This document shows, piece after piece, positions 1 to 9,000 of a stretch of 42,518 nt of DNA. Under the pieces are notes generated by a model. That model did no database searches and was not told the DNA's origin. It saw only the letters and a list, made by a program, of their open reading frames with translations. Position 1 is the first letter of the stretch. Each line of letters starts with the position of its first letter. A program made the translations under genes and the position numbers. Source of the DNA: Helicobacter brantae (GTDB taxonomy: Bacteria > Campylobacterota > Campylobacteria > Campylobacterales > Helicobacteraceae); NCBI RefSeq assembly GCF_003364205.1, contig NZ_NXLV01000014.1, positions 1 to 42,518 of the forward strand, in the 5' to 3' direction.

Positions 1-416
1 ACTTTAAGAAATTTACTCAAAAAGATACTTTCAATGCCTCACTTTATGTAGGAGCATTCTATGAGTATGATTATGTGAGTGGGGGAAGTATCACAATGAC
101 TACAAATGATGGAATCCAAAGCAATGAGCTAAGTGATATTAGCTCTGATGGAAGAGTAGTGATGAATGTAGGGACTAATATGTCTATCAAAGACAATACT
201 AGAATCTACTTTGACTTTGAGAAAAGCTTTGCAGGGAAAATCAATACTGATTATCAAGTGAATGTAGGAGTGAGATATAGCTTTGGAGAGAGTGATGGAT
301 ATAGCCCAATCCTTGAAAAAGCTGATTACAAAGCACCACTAAAGATTGAAGGGGAAGAGAAAGAGGGGGAAGAGAAAGCAAAGGGTGAAGAGCAAACTCA
401 AGAAGCAGGAGAATAA
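1..416 (+). CDS. Autotransporter-like outer membrane beta-barrel protein, 3' end (partial)
   Basis: The gene starts before the window; the reading frame is open from base 3. The visible 137 residues alternate polar and hydrophobic positions like outer membrane beta strands. They include GAFYEYDYVSGG, a strand ending NMSIKDNTRIYFDFEKSF, and a last strand VNVGVRYSF that resembles the C-terminal barrel strand of type V autotransporters. This is inference from pattern; the passenger domain is not visible. Unusually, the protein does not stop at that aromatic residue. It continues about 40 residues into a charged Glu/Lys/Gly tail with GEEK-type repeats (bases about 350-395). It could instead be another barrel family. 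Confidence 0.6.
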   Translation, partial: FKKFTQKDTFNASLYVGAFYEYDYVSGGSITMTTNDGIQSNELSDISSDGRVVMNVGTNMSIKDNTRIYFDFEKSFAGKINTDYQVNVGVRYSFGESDGYSPILEKADYKAPLKIEGEEKEGEEKAKGEEQTQEAGE

Positions 417-487
417 GGCTTAATGCTTAAATAAAGGGGGTGGGAAATAGGGGGTAAAATACTTCATCTAAAATCCAAAAACTCTTT

Positions 488-515
488 TTGTATTTTCTTT
501 GAGTTTTTATATAAT
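488..515 (+). promoter_or_regulatory. Putative sigma-70 promoter for argB
   Basis: A perfect -10 hexamer TATAAT lies at 510-515, with a weak -35 (TTGTAT, 488-493) at 16 bp spacing. Transcription would start near 522, about 25 bases before the chosen argB ATG. This also argues against an argB start at 499, which would lie upstream of the transcript start. Confidence 0.55.
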
Positions 516-546
516 TTCTTTTATTTCATCAATACAGAGGTTTTGT

Positions 547-1395
547 ATGCACAATCACTTCCAAAGAGCAGAAATCTTGCTTGACGCCCTGCCTTTCATC
601 AAGTCCTTTAGAGGCTCAAAAATTGTCATCAAATATGGGGGTTCAGCCCAGATAGAACCGCGACTTAGAGAGCAATTTGCCAAAGATATTACAATGATGT
701 ATATGCTAGGGATTCAGCCCATTATCGTGCATGGTGGAGGCAAAAGGATTACAAGTGTGCTAGAGCAAATGGGAGTAGAGAGTGAATTTATCGATGGACA
801 TAGAGTTACAAGCAAAGAATGTATGGAAGTAGTGGAGATGGTGCTAAGTGGGGAGATAAACAAAGAAATCGCCTATTTTCTCTCACTCAATGGAATCCAA
901 GCTTTGGGAATGAGTGGGAAAGATTCGCTTCTTTTTGAGGCAAAGTGCAAAGAGGGTGGAAAATTTGGACTTACAGGAGAAATCAAAAGTGCCAACCCTC
1001 AAGTCTTGGAAAAATTGCTTGAAGTAGGGATCACTCCTGTGATTTCTCCTGTATGTGGAGATAGTAGTGGAGCAAGCTATAATGTCAATGCTGATATTGT
1101 CGCCTGTGAGGTAGCTAAAGCCCTCAAAGCCGATAAAGTCATCTTCCTCACTGATACTCTAGGAGTGCTAGGCAAAAATGGAGAGCTTTTGGAGAGTATC
1201 AAAGCAAGTGAAGTGGAGGATTTGATACAAAATGGAGTGATTAGTGGGGGAATGATTCCCAAAATCCGCTCTTGTGTGGATTGCTTAGAGTCAGGAGTCA
1301 AAAAAGTGCATATCATTGATGGAAGAGTAGAGCATAGTTTGTTGCTAGAGCTTTTTACAAGCGATGGTGTGGGAAGTGAGATTGTATTATGCTAG
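547..1395 (+). CDS. argB: Acetylglutamate kinase
   Basis: This enzyme phosphorylates N-acetylglutamate in the second step of arginine synthesis, in the cytoplasm. At 282 residues it has normal length. Visible family motifs are IVIKYGGSAQ near the N-terminus (phosphate-binding Lys and Gly-rich loop), IVHGGGKRI, GMSGKDS, NVNADIVACEVA and GGMIPKIRSC. The ATG at 547 is chosen because AGAGG lies about 7 bases upstream and the homologous region begins there. A longer frame from 499 exists but overlaps the promoter. The last 7 bases overlap the next gene. H. pylori lacks this pathway, so the gene helps separate this organism from it. Confidence 0.95.
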   Translation: MHNHFQRAEILLDALPFIKSFRGSKIVIKYGGSAQIEPRLREQFAKDITMMYMLGIQPIIVHGGGKRITSVLEQMGVESEFIDGHRVTSKECMEVVEMVLSGEINKEIAYFLSLNGIQALGMSGKDSLLFEAKCKEGGKFGLTGEIKSANPQVLEKLLEVGITPVISPVCGDSSGASYNVNADIVACEVAKALKADKVIFLTDTLGVLGKNGELLESIKASEVEDLIQNGVISGGMIPKIRSCVDCLESGVKKVHIIDGRVEHSLLLELFTSDGVGSEIVLC

Positions 1396-1871
1396 AACAA
1401 TATGATATGAATATGATTGAATATCTTTTTATCAAATGGCAAACTCGCTCTTTGGGAACTAAGGCAGATAAAATGATGGCTTTGCTTCCTGTATGTGTAT
1501 GTATCGCAGGGGAAGACAAACTAGAGGTTAGCACAAAAAATATTTATAGGATTATTGCTCGTCATATTCGCAATAAACCTCTTCCCAAGATTGTATTTCG
1601 TCGGATAATGTTTAAAGCAAGAAAATATTTCCTCAATCAAGAGCTATTTGAAGAAAACAAACACAAAGTCCTTGAAATGGTCGTGCAAAACATTCAAATG
1701 TTTTCTTTGATTCTTGATGCCTTTGAGGGGATTCCCCAAAAACTTGATGAGATTACTGAGATTATCAAAGAGGGCTATGAAACCTCATTCACTCTCCCCA
1801 CAGAAACCAAGAGATTGCTAGATTATCAAGAGAGAAGATATTTTTCTGATGAAGAAAATACAATAGACTAG
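1389..1871 (+). CDS. Conserved-looking protein of unknown function
   Basis: I do not recognise this 160-residue protein. It overlaps the end of argB by 7 bases, so it is probably translationally coupled. It looks cytoplasmic and mostly helical, with a basic middle (RIIARHIRNKPLPKIVFRR) and no signal peptide or clear membrane segment; a short hydrophobic run MMALLPVCVCIAG near residue 30 is too short for a confident span. A possible internal start exists at codon 7. Base composition matches its neighbours. The function cannot be inferred from argB linkage alone. Confidence 0.75.
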   Translation: MLEQYDMNMIEYLFIKWQTRSLGTKADKMMALLPVCVCIAGEDKLEVSTKNIYRIIARHIRNKPLPKIVFRRIMFKARKYFLNQELFEENKHKVLEMVVQNIQMFSLILDAFEGIPQKLDEITEIIKEGYETSFTLPTETKRLLDYQERRYFSDEENTID

Positions 1872-1881
1872 CTTATTTTTT

Positions 1882-1912
1882 CCTTAATTTAAGCATAGTT
1901 TAAGGTATTTTT
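1882..1912 (+). terminator. Weak candidate terminator upstream of rplM
   Basis: The arms CCTTAA (1882-1887) and TTAAGG (1900-1905) could pair, and a T-rich run follows. The stem is short and AT-rich, so this is tentative. It sits between the argB pair and rplM. Confidence 0.3.
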
Positions 1913-1952
1913 GGATAAAGTTCGTGTTTTAATTTTGTAAAAAGGCAAAACA

Positions 1953-2378
1953 ATGGAAATTACAAAAATTGCAACAGAAGCTCAAATTGAGCGAAAGTGG
2001 ATTGTTCTTGACGCTAAGGACAAAGTGTTTGGTCGTTTGATTACAGAAGTGGCGACTTATTTGAGAGGGAAGCACAAGCCTTGCTTCACTCCTCATCTTG
2101 ATTGTGGAGATTATGTCGTGATTATCAACGCAACAGAAGTGAAATTCTCAGGTCTTAAACTTGAGGACAAAGAATACTTCACTCACTCTGGATACTTTGG
2201 TAGCACAAAGAGCAAAACTCTCAAAGAAATGCTAGAGAAAAGCCCTGAGAAGCTTTATCACTTGGCAGTTCGTGGAATGCTCCCCAAAAACAAGCTTGGT
2301 CGTGCAATGCTCAAAAAACTCAAAGTTTATAGAGGAAGCGAACACCCTCACACAGCACAAATCACAAAAGCGAAATAA
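1953..2378 (+). CDS. rplM: 50S ribosomal protein L13
   Basis: An early-assembly 23S rRNA-binding protein. It has the usual 141-residue bacterial length. The N-terminal region includes KWIVLDAKDKVFGRLITEVA, and the middle carries the family signature VRGMLPKNKLGRAMLKKLKVY. An AAAAAGG ribosome-binding site precedes the ATG. It is followed after 10 bases by rpsI, the almost universal L13-S9 pair, so the two are co-transcribed. Confidence 0.97.
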   Translation: MEITKIATEAQIERKWIVLDAKDKVFGRLITEVATYLRGKHKPCFTPHLDCGDYVVIINATEVKFSGLKLEDKEYFTHSGYFGSTKSKTLKEMLEKSPEKLYHLAVRGMLPKNKLGRAMLKKLKVYRGSEHPHTAQITKAK

Positions 2379-2388
2379 AGGATAGAGA

Positions 2389-2778
2389 ATGGCAAAAGTT
2401 TATGCAACAGGAAAAAGAAAAACAGCAGTCGCTAAAGTTTGGCTAACAAATGGAAGTGGAAAACTTAGCGTCAATGGAGAGAGTCTTGATACTTGGCTAG
2501 GAGGACACGAGGCTATTAAAATGAAAGTAATGCAACCTCTAGTTCTCACAAAACAAGAAAAAAGCGTAGATATTGTCGCTGTAACTTTGGGTGGTGGATA
2601 CTCTGCTCAAGCTGAAGCACTTAGACACGGTATCTCTAAAGCTCTCAATGCCTATGATATCGCTTTCCGTGCGATTTTGAAACCAAAAGGACTTCTTACA
2701 AGAGATTCAAGAGTGGTTGAAAGAAAGAAATACGGAAAGAGAAAGGCAAGAAGAAGCCCACAATTCTCCAAGAGATAA
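2389..2778 (+). CDS. rpsI: 30S ribosomal protein S9
   Basis: A small-subunit protein whose C-terminal tail reaches the P-site tRNA. At 129 residues it has normal length. It begins [17 protein letters not shown] and ends in the conserved basic tail [17 protein letters not shown], with the terminal SKR intact. [18 protein letters not shown]-type sequence lies in the middle. AAAGGAT is the ribosome-binding site. A hairpin with a T-tract follows directly after the stop. Confidence 0.97.
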   Translation: MAKVYATGKRKTAVAKVWLTNGSGKLSVNGESLDTWLGGHEAIKMKVMQPLVLTKQEKSVDIVAVTLGGGYSAQAEALRHGISKALNAYDIAFRAILKPKGLLTRDSRVVERKKYGKRKARRSPQFSKR

Positions 2779-2784
2779 TCTACT

Positions 2785-2809
2785 CTCTCCCTTTTGGGGA
2801 GAGCTTTTT
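2785..2809 (+). terminator. Intrinsic terminator after rpsI
   Basis: Arms CTCTCCC (2785-2791) and GGGAGAG (2797-2803) form a perfect 7-bp GC-rich stem with a small loop, followed by CTTTTT. It ends only 9 bases before the ATG of the next gene. It may therefore act as a partial terminator or attenuator rather than a full stop. Confidence 0.75.
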
Positions 2810-2818
2810 GGAATACTT

Positions 2819-3646
2819 ATGAAAATCGGACTTATTGGCGACATTGTCGGACGATCTGCTAGAGTGCTTCTAGCACACCTACTCCCCCAAATCAAAACCC
2901 AATACCAGCTAGATTTTATCATTGCCAATGCAGAAAATGCCTCACACGGCTTTGGACTAAGCCTAGAGCACGCAAATTTGCTTCATTCTTTTGGGATTGA
3001 TATCCTCACAGGTGGGAATCACAGCTTTGACAAAAAAGAAATCACTGCCTACCTCAAAGAGGGAGGGAAGATTTTGCGTCCGCATAACTATTCTAAAGAG
3101 CTTGAAGGGAGTGGGATATATACAGGGGAGGTGTGTGGGGAGAAAATCGCAGTGCTAAACCTAATGGGGCATTTTGGTATGCCTCATTGTGATAATGTCT
3201 TTGTATGTGCAAGAGATAGCGTAAGGCTACTAAGAGAGAGGGGATATCGCAATATTATTATAGATATGCACGCAGAAGCTACAAGTGAGAAAAGAGCGAT
3301 TTTTGAAATGCTCAAAGGAGAAGTAGGAGCAGTCTTTGGCACTCACACCCATATAGGGACAGATGATTTGCTGATTGATAAGGGGAGCTTTTATGTGAGT
3401 GATGTAGGAATGTGTGGGGGGTTTGATAGTGTGATTGGAATGGAGAGTGAAGCACCTATTGAGAGAGGACTTACAGGACTAGCAAGAGCTAAGTTTGAGG
3501 TATCCAAGAGCCAAAAAGTGATTTTACAAATGATCGTTTTGGAGATGAGTGAGGGGGCAGTAAGTGAGGCAAAAAAAATCAAATACATTCAAACAATAGG
3601 TTGGCTTCCCCCACTAGAGGCAGTCAATCTTGGAGGGATAGAATGA
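2819..3646 (+). CDS. YmdB-type (TIGR00282) metallophosphoesterase
   Basis: A 275-residue dinuclear metal phosphoesterase of the family that includes Bacillus YmdB, a 2',3'-cyclic-nucleotide phosphodiesterase. Metal-binding motifs are visible: KIGLIGDIVG at the N-terminus, ANAENASHGFG, GGNHSFDKKE, DMHAEATSEK and GTHTHIGTDD, then GMCGGFDSVIGME. The start at 2819 is chosen because the family begins exactly at MKIGLIGDIVG. A longer frame from 2717 overlaps rpsI and encodes unrelated sequence. No strong ribosome-binding site is seen; the GGGGAG of the terminator stem is about 18 bases away. The physiological substrate is not shown by the sequence. Confidence 0.88.
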   Translation: MKIGLIGDIVGRSARVLLAHLLPQIKTQYQLDFIIANAENASHGFGLSLEHANLLHSFGIDILTGGNHSFDKKEITAYLKEGGKILRPHNYSKELEGSGIYTGEVCGEKIAVLNLMGHFGMPHCDNVFVCARDSVRLLRERGYRNIIIDMHAEATSEKRAIFEMLKGEVGAVFGTHTHIGTDDLLIDKGSFYVSDVGMCGGFDSVIGMESEAPIERGLTGLARAKFEVSKSQKVILQMIVLEMSEGAVSEAKKIKYIQTIGWLPPLEAVNLGGIE

Positions 3647-3816
3647 GAGAGAAAAAGAGGCCTTGTTTTTTTTGTAAGGGACTTAAGCTTAGAAAAATTG
3701 ATTTTTTCTTGATTGTTTTGATTTGCTTGATTATGTATTGGGTCAATCAATATCAAATCGCTCAAATTGATAAAGAACAACGCCAAAAAACACAAACCAC
3801 ACAAAAACACCAATAA
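3643..3816 (+). CDS. Small single-pass membrane protein with CxxC motif
   Basis: A 57-residue protein that starts inside the stop codon of the phosphoesterase gene (ATGA overlap) behind a good GGAGGG ribosome-binding site. The N-terminus is basic and carries PCFFCKG. It is followed by a hydrophobic span DFFLIVLICLIMYWV and a polar Gln/Lys/Thr-rich tail. A run of eight T lies within the Cys-Phe-Phe-Cys codons. I do not recognise a family. Coupling to the upstream gene suggests a shared expression unit, not a known function. Confidence 0.65.
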   Translation: MREKKRPCFFCKGLKLRKIDFFLIVLICLIMYWVNQYQIAQIDKEQRQKTQTTQKHQ

Positions 3817-3820
3817 TAGC

Positions 3821-3826
3821 TATAAT
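3821..3826 (+). promoter_or_regulatory. Putative -10 box upstream of the methyltransferase gene
   Basis: A perfect TATAAT lies 26 bases before the ATG at 3853, in a short AT-rich gap. No convincing -35 is seen, which is usual for sigma-70 promoters of this phylum. Confidence 0.5.
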
Positions 3827-3852
3827 TTGAAGAAAAATTATAAGGAATTGCT

Positions 3853-5391
3853 ATGCAAGAATGGAATCAAGGCTATGTTACAGATATCAACTACACCAAT
3901 GGCTACTATGGGACACTCAACCCTCTAAGAATCAAACTCTGCTTCTTGGCTCAAAACCTCCTCCCCCCTACAATCTCCACAGCGTGTGAGCTAGGGTTTG
4001 GGCAAGGAATCACGCTCAATTTCAATTCAGCCACTAGAAATGCCCTATGGTATGGGACAGATTTTAACCCCTCTCAAGCTACATTTGCCAAAAATCTCTC
4101 CAAAATCTCTCAAGCTCCTCTTACAATCCTCAATGATTCCTTTGAAGAGTTGCTAGAGAGGGAAGATTTACCTAGCTTTGACTTCATCGCTTTGCATGGG
4201 ATTTACAGCTGGGTATCTCCCAAAGTAAGAGAGCAAATCCTCTCCTTTATCCAAAAAAAACTCAATGTCGGAGGAGTCGTGCTTATCAGCTACAACACTC
4301 AAGCAGGGTGGGCTTCTGTGGCACCTTTGAGGGATTTGCTCTATGCCTACTCTACTCTTCTTACTCCAAGTGGCAAATCAAGCCCCAAGAGAGCTAGAGA
4401 GGGATTGGAGTTTATCAATGAATTGATGTGTCTTCCTAGCACAGAAGCTATCAAAAACCCTCAAAGTATCTCAATGCTCCAAACCCTCTCCAAAATGGAC
4501 GATACCTACCTAGCTCACGAGCTTTTAAATGAAGTTCAAAATGCGTTTAATTTCTCACAAATCAGCAATGATTTAGGAAGTGCAAGGCTTGAGTTTGCTT
4601 CTTATGCAAATTTCTCAGATCATCTCTGCAATATCCAACTCTCTGAGCAAGAACGCAATATTCTCTCCAAAGTTTCTCACTCAAAAATCATCTATGAAAT
4701 GCTCAAAGATTTGATGTTTGCTACAAGCTTTAGGAGTGATTATTGGGTAAAGGGTGCAATCAAGCTCAACACTTGGCAAAGCCTCAAAGAACTTCTCAAA
4801 CTTAGAGTAGTGATGATTGTGCCTTTTAGCAAAGTGGATTACACGCTCAATACTCGCAGAGGAGCACTCAATCTCAACCAAGATTTTTACTCCCCTATCC
4901 TCAAAGCCCTCAAAGACAATCAACCTGTTTTGGTGGAGCAAATCAAAGAGGCATTGGAGCAATCTCTCAAAAGAGAAGTGCATTATCACGAGCTTTTAGA
5001 ATCTCTCATCGCTCTAAGCTCCAAAGACTATATCAAACTTGCTCAAGATGAAGAGACCATAGAACTTGCCTTGCCTCATACTCAAGCCCTCAATAGCTAT
5101 ATTTTAGAACAAGCCCTAGAAAGTAGCAATTTTATCCATCATCTCATTAGCCCTGTAAGTGCTGAAGCATTTGCTCTCAATCGCTTTGAAATGCTCTTTT
5201 TATCAACTTATCTCAAAGTCGGAGAAGAGAAGTGGCTAGAGTGTGTCAAAGATTGGCTTTCAAAAAGAAATGAAAAAATCAGCAAAAATGGAAGAGAATT
5301 GGAGGGGGCAGAGATTGAAGAAGAGCTTCAATCTCAAATCCAAAGAATCAAAGAGTGGATACCTACATTTAAGGCACTCAAAATCATCTAG
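3853..5391 (+). CDS. SAM-dependent methyltransferase with methyltransferase regulatory domain
   Basis: A 512-residue protein with an N-terminal class I methyltransferase fold. ACELGFGQGITLNF (residues about 43-56) is the SAM-binding motif I, YGTDFNP the acidic second strand, and FDFIALHGIYSWVS the region after motif III/IV. The long helical middle and C-terminal part fit the methyltransferase regulatory domain (PF10119) seen in related proteobacterial proteins. AAGGA precedes the ATG. An A8 run at 4253-4260 lies inside the coding sequence. The substrate is unknown. The gene converges on the outer membrane protein gene with 8 bases between stop codons. Confidence 0.82.
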   Translation: MQEWNQGYVTDINYTNGYYGTLNPLRIKLCFLAQNLLPPTISTACELGFGQGITLNFNSATRNALWYGTDFNPSQATFAKNLSKISQAPLTILNDSFEELLEREDLPSFDFIALHGIYSWVSPKVREQILSFIQKKLNVGGVVLISYNTQAGWASVAPLRDLLYAYSTLLTPSGKSSPKRAREGLEFINELMCLPSTEAIKNPQSISMLQTLSKMDDTYLAHELLNEVQNAFNFSQISNDLGSARLEFASYANFSDHLCNIQLSEQERNILSKVSHSKIIYEMLKDLMFATSFRSDYWVKGAIKLNTWQSLKELLKLRVVMIVPFSKVDYTLNTRRGALNLNQDFYSPILKALKDNQPVLVEQIKEALEQSLKREVHYHELLESLIALSSKDYIKLAQDEETIELALPHTQALNSYILEQALESSNFIHHLISPVSAEAFALNRFEMLFLSTYLKVGEEKWLECVKDWLSKRNEKISKNGRELEGAEIEEELQSQIQRIKEWIPTFKALKII

Positions 5392-5399
5392 CCTTTGGT

Positions 5400-6254
5400 C
5401 TAGAAGCGATAGAGATAACTCAAAACAAGTGAGCTTGTTTTGAGGAATTTAGTATTGGCATTACTCATTTGATCATTTCCTAAATCAAAGTTCCAATCCT
5501 TGCCCTCATTCCCCATAAAAGAAAATTCTGCAAACCGATAAGCAATCTCAAACTGATGACTTCCATAGAAGTAGAAAATCCCAAACTCAGGATATATCCC
5601 TTGAGTGATAAGACTATTGGGCTTTTGAAAAAGATTGGTGAGGGCGTCAAAAGTGGATTGAGAACTAGCTTTTTGCACAACATACCAATCTGCCTCATAC
5701 CCAAACCCTGCACTCAAACCAAAGGCGTGTTTGCCTTTTTCATACACTGAAGCCAAAAATACAAGATCTGCTCCTGCTTGGATAGGTAAATAGGATTGAT
5801 ACAAATCTACCTCTCTTGTCTTGTCGTATGGCACTTGCCCTGCTAGATATGCAGGTGTGAGTGTTTGAGCCTTGATTCTTGCTTGAGTCCCTACATTTGC
5901 AGTGCCTGTAAGTCTAATCCCCACATATTTGTTGAAAAAATATTGATATCCCAAAACAATTCCACCATTAAGTGAGGGGGTTCTGCTTGAAAGCTCTTGA
6001 AATCCACTAATGATTTGTTGAGCGTCAAAGCTTTTAAGTCCCAAAGACACTCCAAGCACAAAACCACTTTTATTTCCCAATTCATCATTTTCATTGGCTT
6101 TTTTAATCGCCTCTGCAGTTTCCTCATCAATGTATTGAGCAAGTTTGTATTTCAAAGCATCAGGAAGCTTAGAAGCCAAATCTTGAGGAAGCTGAATGTC
6201 TTGAGCTTGAGAGAGAGTAAAGATAAAAACAATGATTAAAGATAGTATTCTCAT
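5400..6254 (-). CDS. Helicobacter-type outer membrane protein
   Basis: A 284-residue exported protein. The N-terminus MRILSLIIVFIFTLSQAQ is a clear signal peptide. The body shows amphipathic beta strands (GFVLGVSLGLKSF, GGIVLGYQYFFNKYVGIRL, HQFEIAYRFAEFSFMG), and the protein ends in LVLSYLYRF with the C-terminal Phe typical of BamA-dependent barrels. This pattern matches the Hof/Hor-like OMP families of Helicobacter, which is inference. The ATG at 6254 is chosen for the signal peptide and the AAGGAG seven bases upstream; a longer frame to 6293 is rejected. About 125 AT-rich bases separate it from fusA, with no clear terminator. Confidence 0.82.
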   Translation of the reverse strand: MRILSLIIVFIFTLSQAQDIQLPQDLASKLPDALKYKLAQYIDEETAEAIKKANENDELGNKSGFVLGVSLGLKSFDAQQIISGFQELSSRTPSLNGGIVLGYQYFFNKYVGIRLTGTANVGTQARIKAQTLTPAYLAGQVPYDKTREVDLYQSYLPIQAGADLVFLASVYEKGKHAFGLSAGFGYEADWYVVQKASSQSTFDALTNLFQKPNSLITQGIYPEFGIFYFYGSHQFEIAYRFAEFSFMGNEGKDWNFDLGNDQMSNANTKFLKTSSLVLSYLYRF

Positions 6255-6379
6255 TTTTTTCTCCTTGTTTAAAAATATATGACAATTTAACAAAGACAGA
6301 TAAAAGAATAATAAACAAAAAATAGAAAAATTAAAATAAGCTTAGGATTTTATAAGTTTTGAGAGGGAAAAGAGAGGGA

Positions 6380-8458
6380 TTAACCCTTTCTCTTTTCTGT
6401 AATTTCTTTGGCAATATTTGCAGGAACTTCACCATAGTGATCAAATTCCATTGTATAAGTTCCACGCCCTTGAGTAGCAGAACGCAAGTCAGTAGAGTAT
6501 CCAAACATCTCTGCAAGTGGAACAAATGCATTGACAATTTTTAATCCCATTCGATCATCCATTGAGTTGATTTGTCCTCTTCTTCTATTGAGATCTCCAA
6601 TCACATCTCCCATATACTCTTCAGGCACTTCTACTTCTACTTTCATCATAGGCTCAAGAAGCACTGGAGTAGCTTTGCGACACGCATCTTTGAATGCCAT
6701 AGAACCTGCAATTTTAAACGCCATTTCAGAACTATCTACATCGTGATAACTTCCATCAAAAAGTGTTACTTTGAAATCTACGACAGGGTATCCTGCAAGC
6801 ACACCATTTTGCATCGCTTCTTGAATCCCTTTATCAACTGCTGGGATGTATTCTTTGGGGATTACACCACCTGAGATTTCATTGACAAACTCATATCCAC
6901 TTCCTGCCTCTTTTGGCTCTAGTTTGATAAATACGTGTCCGTATTGTCCTCTACCACCTGATTGCTTAGCATATTTGCACTCTTGCTCTACTGATCCTCT
7001 GATAGTCTCACGGAATGCAACTTGAGGTTGTCCTATCTCTGCCTCTACTTTAAACTCACGCTTAAGACGATCGACGATGATTTCTAGGTGAAGCTCACCC
7101 ATACCACCGATAAGTGTTTGTCCTGTCTCTTCTTGTGTGCTTACTCTAAAGCTAGGATCTTCTTCAGCTAGTTTTCCAAGTGCAACAGCCATTTTCTCTT
7201 GATCTGCTTTTGTTTTTGGCTCAACTGCAATGTGGATTACAGGCTCAGGGAATTCCATTCTCTCTAGGATTACAGGATCCTTCTCACTGCAGAGTGTATC
7301 TCCTGTAAGAGTATCTTTAAGTCCTACAAATGCACAAATCTCTCCTGCATATACATCTTTGATATCCTCTCGCTTATTGGAGTGCATTTTGAGAAGTCGT
7401 CCTACTCTCTCTTTCTTGCCTTTTGTAGAGTTAAGCACATAGCTTCCACTCTCTAACATTCCTCGATATACACGCACAAATGTAAGCTGTCCTACAAATG
7501 GGTCAGTCATAATCTTAAATGCTAGTCCTGCAAACTCTCCATTATCTCCTGATTTTACGCTAACTTCTTGCTCAGTTTTTGGATCGATTCCTTTGATATC
7601 TGCTACCTCTGTTGGAGCTGGGAGGAAGTCAATAACTGCATCAAGAAGTGTTTGAACACCTTTGTTTTTGAATGATGATCCACAAAGCATAGGAATAAGA
7701 CTCATACTCAAGCACCCTGCTTTGATACCTTTTTTGATCTCCTCTACACTTAGCTCTTCTCCACCAAGATATTTCTCCATCAAAGCCTCATCTTGCTCTG
7801 CTGCTGCTTCTACAAGCTTCTCTCTATACTCATTGGCTTTCTCTAACAAGTCTGCAGGAATATCTTCAATATCATATTTTGCACCCATTGTTTCATCATT
7901 CCAAACAATGGCTTTCATTTGGATAAGATCGATTACTCCCTTGAAACTATCTTCTGCTCCGATTGGGATATTGATAGGCACAGGATTGGCTTTGAGCCTT
8001 GCTTTGATTTGCTCTTCGACATTGTAGAAGTTTGCACCGATTCTGTCCATTTTATTGACAAAAACCATTCTTGGCACACCATATTTATTGGCTTGTCTCC
8101 ATACAGTTTCGCTTTGAGGTTGCACTCCACCTACTGAACAAAATACTGCAACTGCTCCATCAAGAACTCTCATAGAACGCTCAACTTCGATTGTAAAATC
8201 CACGTGTCCAGGAGTGTCAATCAAGTTGATTTGATAATCTTTCCAAAAACAAGTTGTAGCAGCAGAAGTGATCGTAATCCCTCGCTCTTTCTCTTGCTCC
8301 ATCCAGTCCATCGTCGCTGCACCATCATGCACCTCACCGATTTTGTGGCTTACACCTGTATAAAAAAGGATTCTCTCAGATGTTGTTGTCTTTCCTGCAT
8401 CGATATGAGCAGCAATACCAATATTTCTAATTCGATTTAATGGGGTTTTTCTTGCCAT
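6380..8458 (-). CDS. fusA: Elongation factor G
   Basis: The GTPase that drives ribosome translocation and, with RRF, recycling. At 692 residues it has normal length. GTP-binding motifs are all present: [10 protein letters not shown] (G1), the [10 protein letters not shown] switch I, DTPGHVDF (G3), NKMD (G4) and a GSSFKNKG loop (G5). Domain IV and V signatures include GGRGQYGHV and [10 protein letters not shown] near the C-terminus. An AAGGA site precedes the ATG. It is the last gene of the rpsL-rpsG-fusA segment, 58 bases after rpsG. Unlike the classical str operon, no tuf follows; the tuf of this block lies at its 5' end. Confidence 0.98.
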   Translation of the reverse strand: MARKTPLNRIRNIGIAAHIDAGKTTTSERILFYTGVSHKIGEVHDGAATMDWMEQEKERGITITSAATTCFWKDYQINLIDTPGHVDFTIEVERSMRVLDGAVAVFCSVGGVQPQSETVWRQANKYGVPRMVFVNKMDRIGANFYNVEEQIKARLKANPVPINIPIGAEDSFKGVIDLIQMKAIVWNDETMGAKYDIEDIPADLLEKANEYREKLVEAAAEQDEALMEKYLGGEELSVEEIKKGIKAGCLSMSLIPMLCGSSFKNKGVQTLLDAVIDFLPAPTEVADIKGIDPKTEQEVSVKSGDNGEFAGLAFKIMTDPFVGQLTFVRVYRGMLESGSYVLNSTKGKKERVGRLLKMHSNKREDIKDVYAGEICAFVGLKDTLTGDTLCSEKDPVILERMEFPEPVIHIAVEPKTKADQEKMAVALGKLAEEDPSFRVSTQEETGQTLIGGMGELHLEIIVDRLKREFKVEAEIGQPQVAFRETIRGSVEQECKYAKQSGGRGQYGHVFIKLEPKEAGSGYEFVNEISGGVIPKEYIPAVDKGIQEAMQNGVLAGYPVVDFKVTLFDGSYHDVDSSEMAFKIAGSMAFKDACRKATPVLLEPMMKVEVEVPEEYMGDVIGDLNRRRGQINSMDDRMGLKIVNAFVPLAEMFGYSTDLRSATQGRGTYTMEFDHYGEVPANIAKEITEKRKG

Positions 8459-8491
8459 TTTGATTCCTTATTGTGATTTTGTAGTGTTGAG

Positions 8492-8510
8492 GGCTTTCAC
8501 AAGGAAAGCC
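8492..8510 (-). promoter_or_regulatory. Hairpin in the rpsG-fusA gap
   Basis: Arms GGCTTTC (8492-8498) and GAAAGCC (8504-8510) form a perfect 7-bp stem with a 5-base loop. No T-tract follows on the coding strand, so it is not an obvious terminator. It might be an mRNA processing or regulatory structure. Confidence 0.4.
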
Positions 8511-8516
8511 AAAGTT

Positions 8517-8987
<471 letters not shown>

Positions 8988-9000
8988 CTAACCTCTCTAA

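Noticed and set aside
499-546. N-terminal extension of argB
   Set aside because: It lies across the -10 box and lacks a ribosome-binding site; the ATG at 547 has one.
2717-2818. Upstream extension of the YmdB-type gene overlapping rpsI
   Set aside because: It is an out-of-frame reading of the rpsI 3' end and terminator; family homology starts at 2819.
5391-5405. TCTAG/CTAGA near-palindrome at the convergent stops of the methyltransferase and outer membrane protein genes
   Set aside because: The stem is short with a mismatch, and no T-tract is present, so it is not supported as a bidirectional terminator.
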